NCBI GenBank assembly: GCA_963741615.1
Contig: CAVUIU010000019.1
Location: forward strand, 186,001-250,000
DNA: 64,000 bases
Source: UBA9676 sp963741615
Lineage (GTDB): Bacteria > Actinomycetota > Actinomycetes > Streptosporangiales > Streptosporangiaceae
Direction: 5' to 3'
The notes under the pieces are model-generated. The model saw only the letters and a program-made list of their open reading frames with translations. It had not been told where the DNA came from and did not search any database. Made by a program: the position numbers and the translations under genes. Below are positions 9,196 to 18,367 of this stretch, piece by piece (positions within the stretch are counted from its first letter, which is position 1; each line of letters starts with the position of its first letter).

Positions 9196-11590
9196 ACCAC
9201 CGGCTCACCGTGACCGCGGCCGCGGCGACCGTGCTGGCCTCGATCGCCATGTACCCGCTGATATCACGGACGGGCTGGTTCTTTGACGGGCCGGCGCGGC
9301 GATCCTGGTCGCCGTCATCGGCACGCTGACCCGGCTGCGCCCGCTCCCGGTCGTTGTCTGCCTGCTGGCCGCGCTGGCCGGGCTGTTCCTGTACGTCAAC
9401 ATCCTGTTCGCCTGGCCGGAGTCGCTGTACCGGCTGATACCGACCCCGGCTTCGGTTCACCAGCTGATCTGGCTGGTGGGGCGGGCAAGATCGGAGATGG
9501 CCAAATACGCCCCGCCGGTGCCCGCGAGGACCGGGATCTACTTGCTGGCCACGGCCGGGATCGGGATCGTTGCCGCCGCGACCGATCTGGTCGCGGTGCG
9601 GCTGCGCAGGCCCGCGCTCGCGGGCCTGCCACTGCTGGTGCTCTTCTGTGTGCCGCTGACGACCGACGCCCATCCCAGTGGTCTCAGCGCCGCAGTGGTG
9701 TTCAGCCTGGGCATAGCGGGGTATCTCGCCCTGCTGTCGGCGGATGGACGGGAGCGGGTGCGGCTGTGGGGGCGCATCGTCCATACCTGGCCGGGCAAAC
9801 CGGAGACCCGGGGACCCGACACCCGGCAGCTCACCGCGGCCGGGCGCCGCGTCGGCTTCGCGGCTGTGGTGCTGGCGCTCTGCGTGCCGCTCATCCTCCC
9901 GGCGCTCCGGCACCACCGGCTGTTCCCGAGTTCCGGCACCGGCAAGGGCCCCGGTCACGTCAGCTCGCTGGCGCTTCCCGACCCGCTGGTCGAGATGAAC
10001 CAGGATCTGCGCATCGCTCATCCGGAAACGGTCCTCACCTACCGCACCAATGCGACCTCAAGACCGCCCTACTTCCAGGTCTACGTCCTGGGCAGGCTCG
10101 GTACCAGCGCCTGGAGCCTGACGTCGCCCACGGCCACCGCCGCGGTCGGCGGCGTCGCGCTCCCCGCCGTGCCCGGGCTCAGCCCCTCAACTTCGTCTTT
10201 CACCGTGCGCGAAACGATCACGCTGAGTTCCACGCTGCGCCTTGCCAAGCACGCCGTGAGCTACCTTCCCCTGCCCTACGCGCCGAGGTCGGCGACGGTG
10301 CCCGGCAATTGGCGCGTGGACGAGAACTCGCTCAGCATTCTCAGTACCACCACCTCGCTCGCCGGCCTGCAGTACTCGGTGACCAGCAGGAACATCGACC
10401 CGTCGCCTCAGCAGCTCCGCCGGGCCGGGGTGCCCCCGCCCGCCGAGGACGGCTATCTCGCTGTGCCGCAGCCCTACCGGCGGCTGCTGCCGATCACCAA
10501 GAGGATCACCGCGGGACATGAGAGTGACTACAGCAAGGCGGTCGCGCTGCAGGAGTGGTTCACCGAGCCCGGGAACTTCACCTACTCCCTGACCGCGGCG
10601 CAGCCCAATGGTGCCAGCGGGCTGATGACATTCCTCACCAAGACCAAACGCGGCTACTGCCAGCAGTTCGCCTTCGCGATGGCGGTGATGGCCCGGCTGG
10701 TGGGGATCCCTTCCCGGGTGGTTGTCGGGTACACGCAGGGCGTCCACCAGGCAAACGACACCTGGCTGGTGCGGACGAGCGACGCGCACGCCTGGCCGGA
10801 GCTCTACTTCCAGGGGGCAGGCTGGCTGCGGTTCGAGCCGACCCCGTCCGGCGCGCCCGGGCAGGCCGGCGGCCAGGCCACGGCGGTCGCCCCCGCGTAC
10901 TCCATCCCCCCGCTTGGCAGCATCGTGCCCACCCCGAAGCCAAGCTCATCGGTCAGGCCGTCCGCCCGGCCCAGTTCCAGCGCCTCCGCGGGCGGGATCG
11001 GGTCGAAGGATAGGCAGCTCAGCGGCACCGGCGGCACCGGCAGGGCGGCGGCCGCCACCCTGCCGGTGCTGCTGCTCATCCTCGTGGTGCTCGCGGTGGC
11101 CACGGTCACCCCGCGGGCCGCCCGCACCATCACCCGGCGCCGCCGGTGGCTCATGGCGGGCGATGACACCGGCCGTGCCCATGCCGCGTGGCTGGAGTTC
11201 CGCGACGACCTGACCGACCACCGGATCGCCTGCCGGGCCAGTGAATCGCCGCGTGCGCTGGCGCACCGGATCGGCGAGTCGCTGGGCCTGGCGGCTGCGG
11301 ACCGGCAGGCCCTTGCGCGGATCGCTCTCGCCGAGGAAAGGGCGCGTTACGCGAGAACCCCGGTGGGGTCCGCGCAGCTCCGGAGCGACGTGGCCACGGC
11401 CAGGCGGGCGGTGGCCCAGGCGTCCGGCCTGGCCGCCAGGTGCGCGGCCATGGCCTTCCCCGCATCAGTCCTGGCACCGGCGCGGGCGGCGCTGACGCAT
11501 GTGCTCGACGTGTTCGGCTGGATGGATGTGATCAGTACCAGCCTGCAGCACCGGGCCAGCGGGCGCCGCGCACCCGCGGCGCACTCCTGA
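9192..11590 (+). CDS. TgpA-like membrane transglutaminase-fold protein, with an apparent frameshift
   Basis: The ATG at 9192 overlaps the DUF58 stop and starts a hydrophobic helix (MNHRLTVTAAAATVLASIAMY). That frame stops at 9329. The next frame carries on with another hydrophobic stretch (AAILVAVIGTLTRLRPLP) from about 9298 and runs open to 11590. One missing base near 9288-9300 (GACGGGCCGGCGCGG) accounts for this. The main part has several membrane helices, an extracellular region and a transglutaminase core with Cys in KRGYCQQFA, His in DAHAWPE and a WLRFEPTPSG segment. A further membrane helix and a cytoplasmic C-terminal domain follow. The repaired length is near 800 residues, normal for the family. 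Confidence 0.85.
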
Positions 11591-11599
11591 CCTCAGTGG

Positions 11600-12052
11600 C
11601 TACCGGCCACCCTCCTGGCGGCGGCGCCAGCGCTCCTCCAGCCGCTCCATGAACCCCGTTTTACCAGCACGTCCACTACCAGCACGGCCACGCCGGTCTC
11701 TGCGCGCCATGCGCCCCCGCCGCTGGCTCTGCGCGCCATCGGGGCCACCGTCCGCGGCGGCGCTGCGCCCGCTGCCGCCACCGCCCATGTGGCGCCAGCT
11801 CGTCAGCGCCAACATCGCGCAGGCGAGCATGACCACGAAGCCGCCCACACCCACAAAGATGATCTTGGAGACCACGCCGGCCAGCAGCAGACCCACTCCG
11901 AGCAGGAACCCGATCGCTGCCTGGACCGCCCGCCGCTTGTAGTGGATCCGGGGGTCTCTTGCGCGCACGGACTGCGCAAGTTTCGGATAGTCGGCATAGA
12001 GCGCCTGCTCGATCTGCTCGAGCTGACGCTGCTCGTGCTCAGAAAGCGGCAC
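11600..12052 (-). CDS. DUF3040 membrane protein
   Basis: An actinobacterial protein of unknown function. The diagnostic opening PLSEHEQRQLEQIEQALYA follows a GTG at 12052 with GGGAGG just upstream; an ATG 12 nt upstream is the alternative. Two adjacent membrane helices (AAIGFLLGVGLLLAGVV and FVGVGGFVVMLACAMLA) are followed by a Gly/Arg-rich basic tail of about 60 residues. It converges with the transglutaminase-like gene, leaving only 9 nt between the two stops. Confidence 0.88.
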   Translation of the reverse strand: MPLSEHEQRQLEQIEQALYADYPKLAQSVRARDPRIHYKRRAVQAAIGFLLGVGLLLAGVVSKIIFVGVGGFVVMLACAMLALTSWRHMGGGGSGRSAAADGGPDGAQSQRRGRMARRDRRGRAGSGRAGKTGFMERLEERWRRRQEGGR

Positions 12053-12294
12053 AGCGCCTCCCATGAACCTCACGCGCGGGGACAGGTGCGATGACGGCCA
12101 TCTCACGGTCCTGGTGCTCTCCAGAATACGAGTGCTGCCACGCACTGGGAAAGAGTAGTGAGAGTGCAAAGGCAGGCTTACCTGATGATGTTGCTGCCCG
12201 TGGCCCCCGCGGCCCCACGCCGACCCCTGGTTCACCCGCATTGCCCATGTTCACGCACCGTAGCTAAAGTCTCAAACAGCTGTTCGGTTTAAGT

Positions 12295-13551
12295 CTACCC
12301 AAAGTGCTGGTCCGCCCGCGGCGCAGGTGAGCTCCCCGGGCCGGCCGGCGGGTGCTCTTCCGTCTCCTCCCCCCGCCGGACGAGGATCGCGGGCCGGACC
12401 GAATCCGGGCCGAACTTCCCGGTGATCTGGTCCACTGCCCGCTCGGCATCACGCCAGGAAACCGGCCGCTCACCGAAGGTGAGCTGGGTGGCCGATCTGG
12501 CGGCCGGGATGAGGCCGGTGGCACGGACACCGACCAGCCGCAGCCTCGCCCGCGAGTCGAGGCCCGCCGCCGCATAAAGGTCACAGGCGGTGACGTAGAT
12601 CTTCCTGGCCACGTCGGTGGGCTCCGGAAGCGTGCGCGAGCGGGTGATGGTGGTGAAGTTGGCAAGCCGGAGTTTCACCACCACCGTCCTGGCGACGCAG
12701 CCGGCCGCGCGCACGCCGCGTGCCGTCCGCCCGGACAGGCGGAGCAGTTCCCGGCGGATCACCTCGGGGTCGTCCACATCGGTGGGGAAGGTCTCCTCCG
12801 CGCCGATGCTCTTGTCGGGCGAACCGGGGACCACCGGGCGATCATCACGTCCCCAGGCGAGCGCGGACAGATGCGCCCCGGCCGCCTGGCCGAGATCGCG
12901 CTGGAGCACGGCCAGCGGGGTATCCGCGATGTCGGCCACGGTCCGCAGGCCGAGCCTGGCCAGGGCCTGCCCGGTCTGCTCCCCCACGCCCCACAAGGCA
13001 GTCACCGGCAGTGGGTGGAGGAAGCCGAGCACCTGATCGTCCGGCACGACAAGGAGCCCGTCCGGCTTGCACCGGGCTGATGCGAGTTTGGCCACGAACT
13101 TGCAGTTGGCCACCCCGACCGAGCAGGTCATGCCCTGCTGGTCGCGGATGCTCGTGCGGATCAGCTCGGCGATCCGGGCAGGGCGGCCCAGCCGCCGGAT
13201 GGCCCCGGAGACGTCAAGGAACGCCTCGTCCAGCGACAGCGGCTCCACCTCGGGGGTGATTGACCGGAAGACCGCCATGACCTCAGCGGACACGGCGGCG
13301 TAAACCCTGTGGCGGGGCGCCACGAAGACCGCCTGGGGACACAGCCGGCGCGCACGGCTCACCGGCATCGCCGAGCGGACCCCCAGGACGCGAGCCTCGT
13401 AGGAGGCCGAAAGCACCACCCCGCGGCTGCCGGTGGCGCCCACGATCACCGGCAGCCCGGCGAGTTCGGGACGGTCACGGATCTCGACACTGGCGTAGAA
13501 GGCGTCCATGTCGGCATGGAGGATGTGACAGCCAGTGTCGTCGGCTGCCAT
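12295..13551 (-). CDS. dinB: DNA polymerase IV (Y-family)
   Basis: An error-prone translesion polymerase. The 418-residue protein has the palm motifs HADMDAFYASVE near the N-terminus and SLDEAFLDVS near residue 105, the finger segment YEARVLGVRSAMP, a helix-hairpin-helix thumb (LWGVGEQTGQALARLG) and the little-finger domain. It lacks a clear QLxLF beta-clamp motif at the extreme C-terminus, where a low-complexity tail replaces it; an internal QLTFGERP may serve. Its start lies 4 nt after the stop of the upstream methyltransferase, so the two are probably cotranscribed. Confidence 0.94.
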   Translation of the reverse strand: MAADDTGCHILHADMDAFYASVEIRDRPELAGLPVIVGATGSRGVVLSASYEARVLGVRSAMPVSRARRLCPQAVFVAPRHRVYAAVSAEVMAVFRSITPEVEPLSLDEAFLDVSGAIRRLGRPARIAELIRTSIRDQQGMTCSVGVANCKFVAKLASARCKPDGLLVVPDDQVLGFLHPLPVTALWGVGEQTGQALARLGLRTVADIADTPLAVLQRDLGQAAGAHLSALAWGRDDRPVVPGSPDKSIGAEETFPTDVDDPEVIRRELLRLSGRTARGVRAAGCVARTVVVKLRLANFTTITRSRTLPEPTDVARKIYVTACDLYAAAGLDSRARLRLVGVRATGLIPAARSATQLTFGERPVSWRDAERAVDQITGKFGPDSVRPAILVRRGEETEEHPPAGPGSSPAPRADQHFG

Positions 13552-13555
13552 CCGG

Positions 13556-14383
13556 CTACCGGTACCCGACGATGTGGAACTGGGTGGCGATGTCGTGGAA
13601 GGCGGGATGGACCGAGGCCGCCTTCTCCAGCGCCAGGAGCGCGTCGGCGGCCCCCGGGTCGGCGTCCGCGAACATGCCGGGCACCAGGTCGGCGAAGACC
13701 CGGACCCCGTGCGCGCCGCCGGCCCGCAGGCCCGCTCCCTCGATCAGGCCCACCACCGCGGCCAGCGTGAACCGCCGCGGCCGGGCGGCCCCGGGCCCGG
13801 CCGCCGTCCCGGCCGGCGGGCCGGATCCGGGGCCGATCCCCGCGAGCAGCCGGCGGGCATCGTCGAACCGCCCGGCCAGCGCCCGGTGAAGCACCGCTGC
13901 GACGGAACTGGCGGTGAGCACGCTGACCGCGCCGGCCGGCCGCAGTACCTGGGCGATCGCCGCCATGGCGTCCGCCGGTGAGTTGACGTACTCCAGCACA
14001 CTGTGACAGAGCACCAGGTCCGCGCTCGCCTCACCCGCCACCACGGCCAGGTCGGTGACGTCCCCCTGGACCACGTTGAGGGGAACGTCCATCTCGGCGG
14101 CACGGCGCTCGGCTGCCGCGAGCGAGTCAGGGCTGGGATCGATCACTGTCACGTTGTGGCCCAGGCCCGCCAGCGGCACGGCGAACCCGCCCGTCCCGCC
14201 ACCGGCGTCGAGGATGTCAAGCCGGGCCCGGCCGGTCTCCGCCATGAGCGCGGAGATCACCGTCCGGAGGATGTCGCGGACGATCGCGGTGCGCGCGTCG
14301 TCGTACCGGCTCCAGGGCCGGCCGGGCGCGCTCACGGCACCCGTTCCCTCCAGCGCGCCTCCGGCGCGACGGTCGCCTGCCAC
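13556..14383 (-). CDS. SAM-dependent methyltransferase (class I)
   Basis: A Rossmann-fold methyltransferase of about 275 residues. Motif I reads ILDAGGGTGGFAVPLAGLG, motif II ends VTVIDPS, and the post-motif NVVQGDVTDL is followed by VLCHSVLEYV, the typical layout of SmtA/UbiE-like enzymes. The GTG at 14383 has an excellent AAGGAGGT ribosome site 6 nt upstream, which rules out the much longer open frame. The methyl acceptor cannot be told from the sequence. It is followed at once by dinB. Confidence 0.88.
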   Translation of the reverse strand: MAGDRRAGGALEGTGAVSAPGRPWSRYDDARTAIVRDILRTVISALMAETGRARLDILDAGGGTGGFAVPLAGLGHNVTVIDPSPDSLAAAERRAAEMDVPLNVVQGDVTDLAVVAGEASADLVLCHSVLEYVNSPADAMAAIAQVLRPAGAVSVLTASSVAAVLHRALAGRFDDARRLLAGIGPGSGPPAGTAAGPGAARPRRFTLAAVVGLIEGAGLRAGGAHGVRVFADLVPGMFADADPGAADALLALEKAASVHPAFHDIATQFHIVGYR

Positions 14384-14748
14384 TGCCGACCTCCTTGTCC
14401 CGCGCTCGCTCACCAATCTAGTGCCGGCCGGGGACAACCTTCGGGCGGCGTGGGCCGCGCGCCGACCCAGGTCCTCTTGGGGTCTGCCCGGACCGCCGGC
14501 CTCGAGGTGCTGGCCCTGCCCGCCAGCGGCGACAACACCGGGGCCTTGCACCTGGACCGGAGCCTGGGTTTCACTGAATATGGCCGCCTTGAAAAAACCT
14601 CGTGGCCGCTGGGAGCCGCCGCTGCGACACGGCTTTGTATGCTCTTGATCTGCGCGAGCATCAGGGCGCCGCGCCCAAGGGATGGGATTTACGTTGACTC
14701 TTGCGGTTTCCGGCGCCCACGGCCGCCGAGAACACTTAGGCTCTCGGC
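14384..14748. other. Divergent intergenic region with a gene remnant
   Basis: Apart from the GNAT remnant this gap shows no gene. Just before the ATG at 14749, TAGGCT at 14737-14742 lies at the right distance to be a -10 box for a leaderless transcript of the next gene. TTGACT at 14694 is too far upstream to pair with it. Confidence 0.4.
14445..14605 (+). pseudogene. Remnant of a GNAT acetyltransferase C-terminus
   Basis: One plus-strand frame reads AGLEVLALPASGDNTGALHLDRSLGF followed by TEYGRLE when read in two pieces. This is the usual end of a GNAT enzyme (an Asn-Thr-Gly-Ala helix followed by the SLGF motif). No start codon, acetyl-CoA-binding motif or N-terminal half is present, and the frame drifts into unrelated sequence. 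It appears to be the last third of a decayed gene lying in the 365-nt gap between the methyltransferase and the membrane protein gene. Confidence 0.6.
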
Positions 14749-15387
14749 ATGCGAGAGCACCTGGAGTTTCCGCGGCCATTGCGGCTGCTGCGAACCGCGC
14801 TCTGGAGCCTTACCGAATCCGCCGGCCTTCCCATCGGTGCCGCCGCCCTCGCGGCCTGGCTGTACGGCCGTGACGTCGGCCTGCTGGCCGGCCTGGTCGC
14901 CACCTGGGTCACCGCGATCATCCGCAAGATCGCTACCGGCAGCGTCCCGAGCCTGCTCACGATCTCGGCGGTCGTGCTGACGCTGCAGACGGCCATGGTG
15001 CTCGCCACCGGCCAGCTCTGGCTCTACCTCCTCCAGTTCCCGGTCGCGAACCTGGTCATGTGCGTGCTCTTCGCGCGGACCGCGCGCGGGCCCAGCCCAC
15101 TGGTTGCCCGGCTCGCCGCCGAGGTGGTCGCGCTGCGCCAGCCCGCCAACCATCACCCGGGCCTGCACCGCTTCTTCCAGGGTGCGACCTGGCTCTGGGC
15201 CGGGATCTTCTTCCTGCTCACGGCCGGCCTCGGCGTGCTGATGGTGACCGAGCCCGCCAAGCTGTTCATCATGCTCTCGTCCGCGCTCACGCTGGCGCTC
15301 GTGGTGGCCGGGGCCGGCGTGTCGGCGCTGTGGTTCCGGTCCGTGCTCCGCCGGTTCGGCCTCGGACTGCGCTTCGCCTCCGCCTAG
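14749..15387 (+). CDS. Multi-pass membrane protein, DUF3159/VC0807-like
   Basis: A 212-residue membrane protein of unknown function with about six hydrophobic helices, including AAALAAWLYG, VGLLAGLVATWVTAII, LLTISAVVLTLQTAMVLATG and IFFLLTAGLGVLMV. The layout, and the pattern of an N-terminal helix followed by a conserved Lys/Arg after helix 2 (IIRKIATG), resemble the VC0807/DUF3159 group. That assignment is tentative. It converges with nusB. Confidence 0.6.
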   Translation: MREHLEFPRPLRLLRTALWSLTESAGLPIGAAALAAWLYGRDVGLLAGLVATWVTAIIRKIATGSVPSLLTISAVVLTLQTAMVLATGQLWLYLLQFPVANLVMCVLFARTARGPSPLVARLAAEVVALRQPANHHPGLHRFFQGATWLWAGIFFLLTAGLGVLMVTEPAKLFIMLSSALTLALVVAGAGVSALWFRSVLRRFGLGLRFASA

Positions 15388-15428
15388 CGGCCAGCCGCGC
15401 ACCGGCCACGGCGAGCCCGCCGGGACGG

Positions 15429-15839
15429 TCAGAGGGCCAGCGTGGGCTTGAGTTCCAGCAGGCGGGCCAGCAGGCCGTTCACGAACGCCGGCGAGCCCTC
15501 GGTGGACAGGTCCCTGGCCAGCTGGACCGCCTCGCTGATGGCTACCGCGTCCGGGATGTCGTCGGCCCACAGCAGTTCGAAGGTCCCGATCCGCAGGAGG
15601 TTCCGGTCCACCGCGGGCATCCGTTCCAGCGCCCAGCCCTGCGCGTACTCGGCGAGCAGCTCGTCGATCCGCTCCTGGTGTGAATGCACACCCCGGACCA
15701 GGTCAGCAGCATAGCTGGGGAGCGGCGGGATCTCGTCCGCCGCGCGTTCGGCGAGCACCTGCAGGACCGGCTGGCCCCGCAGCTCCGCCTCGAACAGCAC
15801 ATCGAGTGCCCGCTTGCGGGCCTTGCTACGAGCGGGCAC
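15429..15839 (-). CDS. nusB: Transcription antitermination factor NusB
   Basis: NusB binds boxA RNA with NusE (ribosomal protein S10) in rRNA antitermination complexes. At 136 residues it has normal length. It opens ARSKARKRALDVLFEAELRG, the RNA-binding basic helix, and contains the typical VDRNLLRIGTFELLW and VAISEAVQLARDLS segments. It is 9 nt downstream of efp and follows efp and an M24 peptidase, a common actinobacterial order. Confidence 0.96.
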   Translation of the reverse strand: MPARSKARKRALDVLFEAELRGQPVLQVLAERAADEIPPLPSYAADLVRGVHSHQERIDELLAEYAQGWALERMPAVDRNLLRIGTFELLWADDIPDAVAISEAVQLARDLSTEGSPAFVNGLLARLLELKPTLAL

Positions 15840-15848
15840 GGCGGGGTG

Positions 15849-16406
15849 TCACGCCCGGCCGAGGTATTCGCCGGTGCGGGTGTCCACCTTGACCTTCTCG
15901 CCGGTCGTGATGAACAGCGGCACATGGACCTGCGCCCCGGTCTCCAGCGTGGCTGGCTTGGTGCCGCCGGTGGAGCGGTCCCCCTGCACGCCGGGGTCGG
16001 TCTGCGTGATGGTCAGCTCGACCGCGGCGGGCAGTTCCACGTAGAGCGGGACCCCGTCGTTGAACGCCACCACGGCCGTCTGCTCCTCCAGCAGATAGTT
16101 GGCGGCGTCACCGACCGTGGCGGCCGGAATGTGCGGCTGGTCGTAATCCTGTATGTCCATGAAGACGAAGTCCTCGCCCTCACGGTAGAGATACTGCATT
16201 TCACGTTTGTCCACGCTGGCCGTCTCGACCTTGACCCCGGCATTGAAGGTGCGGTCAACCACCTTGCCCGACAGGACGTTCTTCAGCTTCGTCCGCACAA
16301 AAGCGCCGCCCTTGCCGGGCTTGACATGCTGGAATTCCACGACGGTCCACAGCTGCCCGTCGATGTTCAGCGTTATGCCGTTCTTGAGATCGTTCGTGGT
16401 CGCCAC
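15849..16406 (-). CDS. efp: Elongation factor P
   Basis: EF-P relieves ribosomes stalled at polyproline stretches. The GTG at 16406 gives 185 residues, the family length. The open frame extends farther upstream, but the family N-terminus ATTNDLKNGITLNIDGQ begins here. The loop that reaches the peptidyl-transferase centre reads HVKPGKGGAFVRTK, with Lys at the tip. The three beta domains are complete and end TGEYLGRA. Many proline-rich proteins in this window would need it, including the 617-residue protein at 29859. Confidence 0.96.
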   Translation of the reverse strand: MATTNDLKNGITLNIDGQLWTVVEFQHVKPGKGGAFVRTKLKNVLSGKVVDRTFNAGVKVETASVDKREMQYLYREGEDFVFMDIQDYDQPHIPAATVGDAANYLLEEQTAVVAFNDGVPLYVELPAAVELTITQTDPGVQGDRSTGGTKPATLETGAQVHVPLFITTGEKVKVDTRTGEYLGRA

Positions 16407-16467
16407 GTCTGTTGTCTCTCCTGGGCTACGGGGGCGGGCCCGCCGGGCCGGCCGGAGCGTGTCCGTC

Positions 16468-17571
16468 CTAGAGGGCGAGCAGCTCCCTCGGGGTCGCGGT
16501 TGTGGTCGTGGTGTACAGGTCACGGGCTGCCGCCTGCGCCGCGGACCGCACCACCAGGGTGTCCTCGATCCTGACGCCGCCCCTGCCGGGCAGGTAGATA
16601 CCTGGTTCGACGGTGATGGGAACCCGGTCAGCAAGTCTACCGGGCCGGTCGCGTCCCAGCGTCGGCGCCTCGTGAACCTCCAGGCCTACTCCATGCCCGA
16701 GCCCGTGCGAGAAGTGCTCGCCGTGACCCGCCCCCGCGATGACCTCGCGGGCGGCCGCGTCCACCTGCGCCACCGCCGCGCCGGGCACGGCCGCCTCGAT
16801 CCCGGCCTGCTGAGCGGCCGAGACCAGCGCATAGAGGTCCCGCTGCCAGGCGGCCGGCCCGGCGAGCACCACTGTCCGTGTCATGTCCGCGTGGTACCCG
16901 TCGTAGCAGGCGCCGCAGTCGATGGTGATCATGTCGCCGGGGGCGAAGGCGCGGCCGGACGGGGTGTGGTGCGGGATGGCGCCGTTCGGCCCGCTGGCGA
17001 CGATGGTGCCGAACGCTGGTTTCTCCGCGCCGATGTCGATCATTGTGCGCTCGATGAGCACCGCGCACTCTCGTTCTGTCATCCCCGCCCTGATCTGGGG
17101 CGCCACCATATCGAACGCCTGGCTGGTGAGCGCGCACGCGCGGGCGAGCAGAGCGAGTTCGTCCTCATCCTTGGCCATCCGCAGGTCCTCGACCACCCGG
17201 CCGAGCGGCTGTGGTTCCAGCTCGCTGGCGGCTGAGGTCAGGGCCTCGCGCCGTTCCACGGTCATCTCGTGCGCCTCGAACGCGAGCCTGCGGAGCCCGC
17301 GCTCACTGGCCAGGCCCGCGAGTTCGGATTCCACCCTGATGGAGGTGACCAGCTCGAGGTCGGGGCAGTCACGTTCGGCCGTCAGGGCATAGCGGGAATC
17401 GGTGGCCAGCACCGGGTGACCATCAGCGGGCACCAGCAGGGCGGCGTTGGAACTGGCGAGCCCGGTGAGGTACCGGACGTTGACCAGGCTGGTGATGAGG
17501 GCCGCGTCGGCATCACGGCCGACCAGCACGGCCTGCAGGCGGCCGCGGCGGGCGGTGTGGGTGTCGGGCAT
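16468..17571 (-). CDS. M24 family metallopeptidase (Xaa-Pro aminopeptidase-like)
   Basis: A two-domain pita-bread peptidase, probably cleaving Xaa-Pro peptides. From an ATG at 17571 it is 367 residues. The N-terminal creatinase domain is followed by the catalytic domain with all five metal ligands: the two Asp of ITIDCGACYDGYHADMTRT, His in HGLGHGVG, Glu in VEPGIY and Glu in RIEDT. It lies directly upstream of efp and nusB, as in many actinobacteria. Confidence 0.9.
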   Translation of the reverse strand: MPDTHTARRGRLQAVLVGRDADAALITSLVNVRYLTGLASSNAALLVPADGHPVLATDSRYALTAERDCPDLELVTSIRVESELAGLASERGLRRLAFEAHEMTVERREALTSAASELEPQPLGRVVEDLRMAKDEDELALLARACALTSQAFDMVAPQIRAGMTERECAVLIERTMIDIGAEKPAFGTIVASGPNGAIPHHTPSGRAFAPGDMITIDCGACYDGYHADMTRTVVLAGPAAWQRDLYALVSAAQQAGIEAAVPGAAVAQVDAAAREVIAGAGHGEHFSHGLGHGVGLEVHEAPTLGRDRPGRLADRVPITVEPGIYLPGRGGVRIEDTLVVRSAAQAAARDLYTTTTTATPRELLAL

Positions 17572-17598
17572 GTCCCGACTGTACGGCCCACCGCCACC

Positions 17599-17666
17599 GC
17601 ACGGGCCCACGGCACGGGCCGCCACGGAATGGCCGGCGCGGCACGGGTCCACGGCACGGGCCGCCA
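17599..17666. repeat. Two copies of a 26-nt repeat
   Basis: The 26-nt sequence at 17599-17624, beginning gcacgggcccacggcacg, recurs at 17641-17666 with one mismatch and a 42-nt period. It lies between the M24 peptidase start and the GNAT gene, at one edge of the segment that separates pepQ from aroQ. Confidence 0.75.
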
Positions 17667-17755
17667 GGGCACGGATCGCCACCGCGCAGGCCGACCCGGG
17701 CGGGACGCGGCGCCGGGTGCTCCCGGCGGCCTTCCGGGGAACGAAGGCGGGCGAA

Positions 17756-18271
17756 TCAGGCCAGGTGCTTGGTCATGAGCACGTCGTCCACATACCGCCC
17801 GCCGATGTGAAACTCGCCCCGCAGGATGCCTTCGCGCTGGAAGCCGAGTCGGTCGTACAGGCGCATGGCCACATCGTTGGTGCCCAGCACGCGCAGGCTC
17901 AGCTTGCGCGCGCCGCGGGCCCGGGCCTGCTGCTCGACGGCGGCAAGCAGCGCGGCAGCCACTCCCCGCCGACGAGCGGCGGGTGCGACGGCCAGCCCCA
18001 TGACACCGAGCACGTGCGCGTTCTCCGGCAGCGGCGTGACCGGCCGGACCCGGGCATAGCCAGCCAGCTGGCCATCGAGCTCGGCCACGAGGTACTCACC
18101 GGGCGGGCTGGTGTCGGTGAAGAAGGTGAAGAACGGGTCATCGGCGCGCTCCGCCACGGAGGGGAACCCCGATGCCGGCGTCCAGGCGATCGCGTCCAGC
18201 CGGGCCAGCCCGGCCTCGTCCTCGGGACACGCGAAGCGGACCGCCACGCGGCTGTCCAACTGAGTCACCAC
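17756..18271 (-). CDS. GNAT family N-acetyltransferase
   Basis: A 171-residue acetyl-CoA-dependent acetyltransferase. The acetyl-CoA-binding motif A reads VMGLAVAPAARRRGVAAALLAA, and the C-terminal RLYDRLGFQREGILRGE is typical of RimJ/RimI-like enzymes. The target is unknown. It is divergent from the PadR gene, and the two start regions share a short region with direct repeats, so PadR could regulate both. Confidence 0.88.
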   Translation of the reverse strand: MVTQLDSRVAVRFACPEDEAGLARLDAIAWTPASGFPSVAERADDPFFTFFTDTSPPGEYLVAELDGQLAGYARVRPVTPLPENAHVLGVMGLAVAPAARRRGVAAALLAAVEQQARARGARKLSLRVLGTNDVAMRLYDRLGFQREGILRGEFHIGGRYVDDVLMTKHLA

Positions 18272-18298
18272 CCCATCCTCCCCGGCTTGTCAATATGC

Positions 18299-18343
18299 TT
18301 GCAAGCGGATACACGTAGCCGTATACTCGCAAGCGGATATACG
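18299..18343. promoter_or_regulatory. Direct-repeat operator and promoter between GNAT and PadR genes
   Basis: The 17-mer TTGCAAGCGGATACACG (18299-18315) recurs as TCGCAAGCGGATATACG (18327-18343), with 28 nt between repeat starts and two mismatches. On the plus strand TTGCAA (18299-18304) and TATACT (18323-18328) form a plausible -35/-10 pair with an 18-nt spacer. One repeat copy therefore covers the -35 and the other lies just past the -10. PadR repressors commonly bind next to their own genes, so this is a likely PadR operator. Confidence 0.6.
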
Positions 18344-18367
18344 CCACCGGATCAACGAGCTGAGTGA

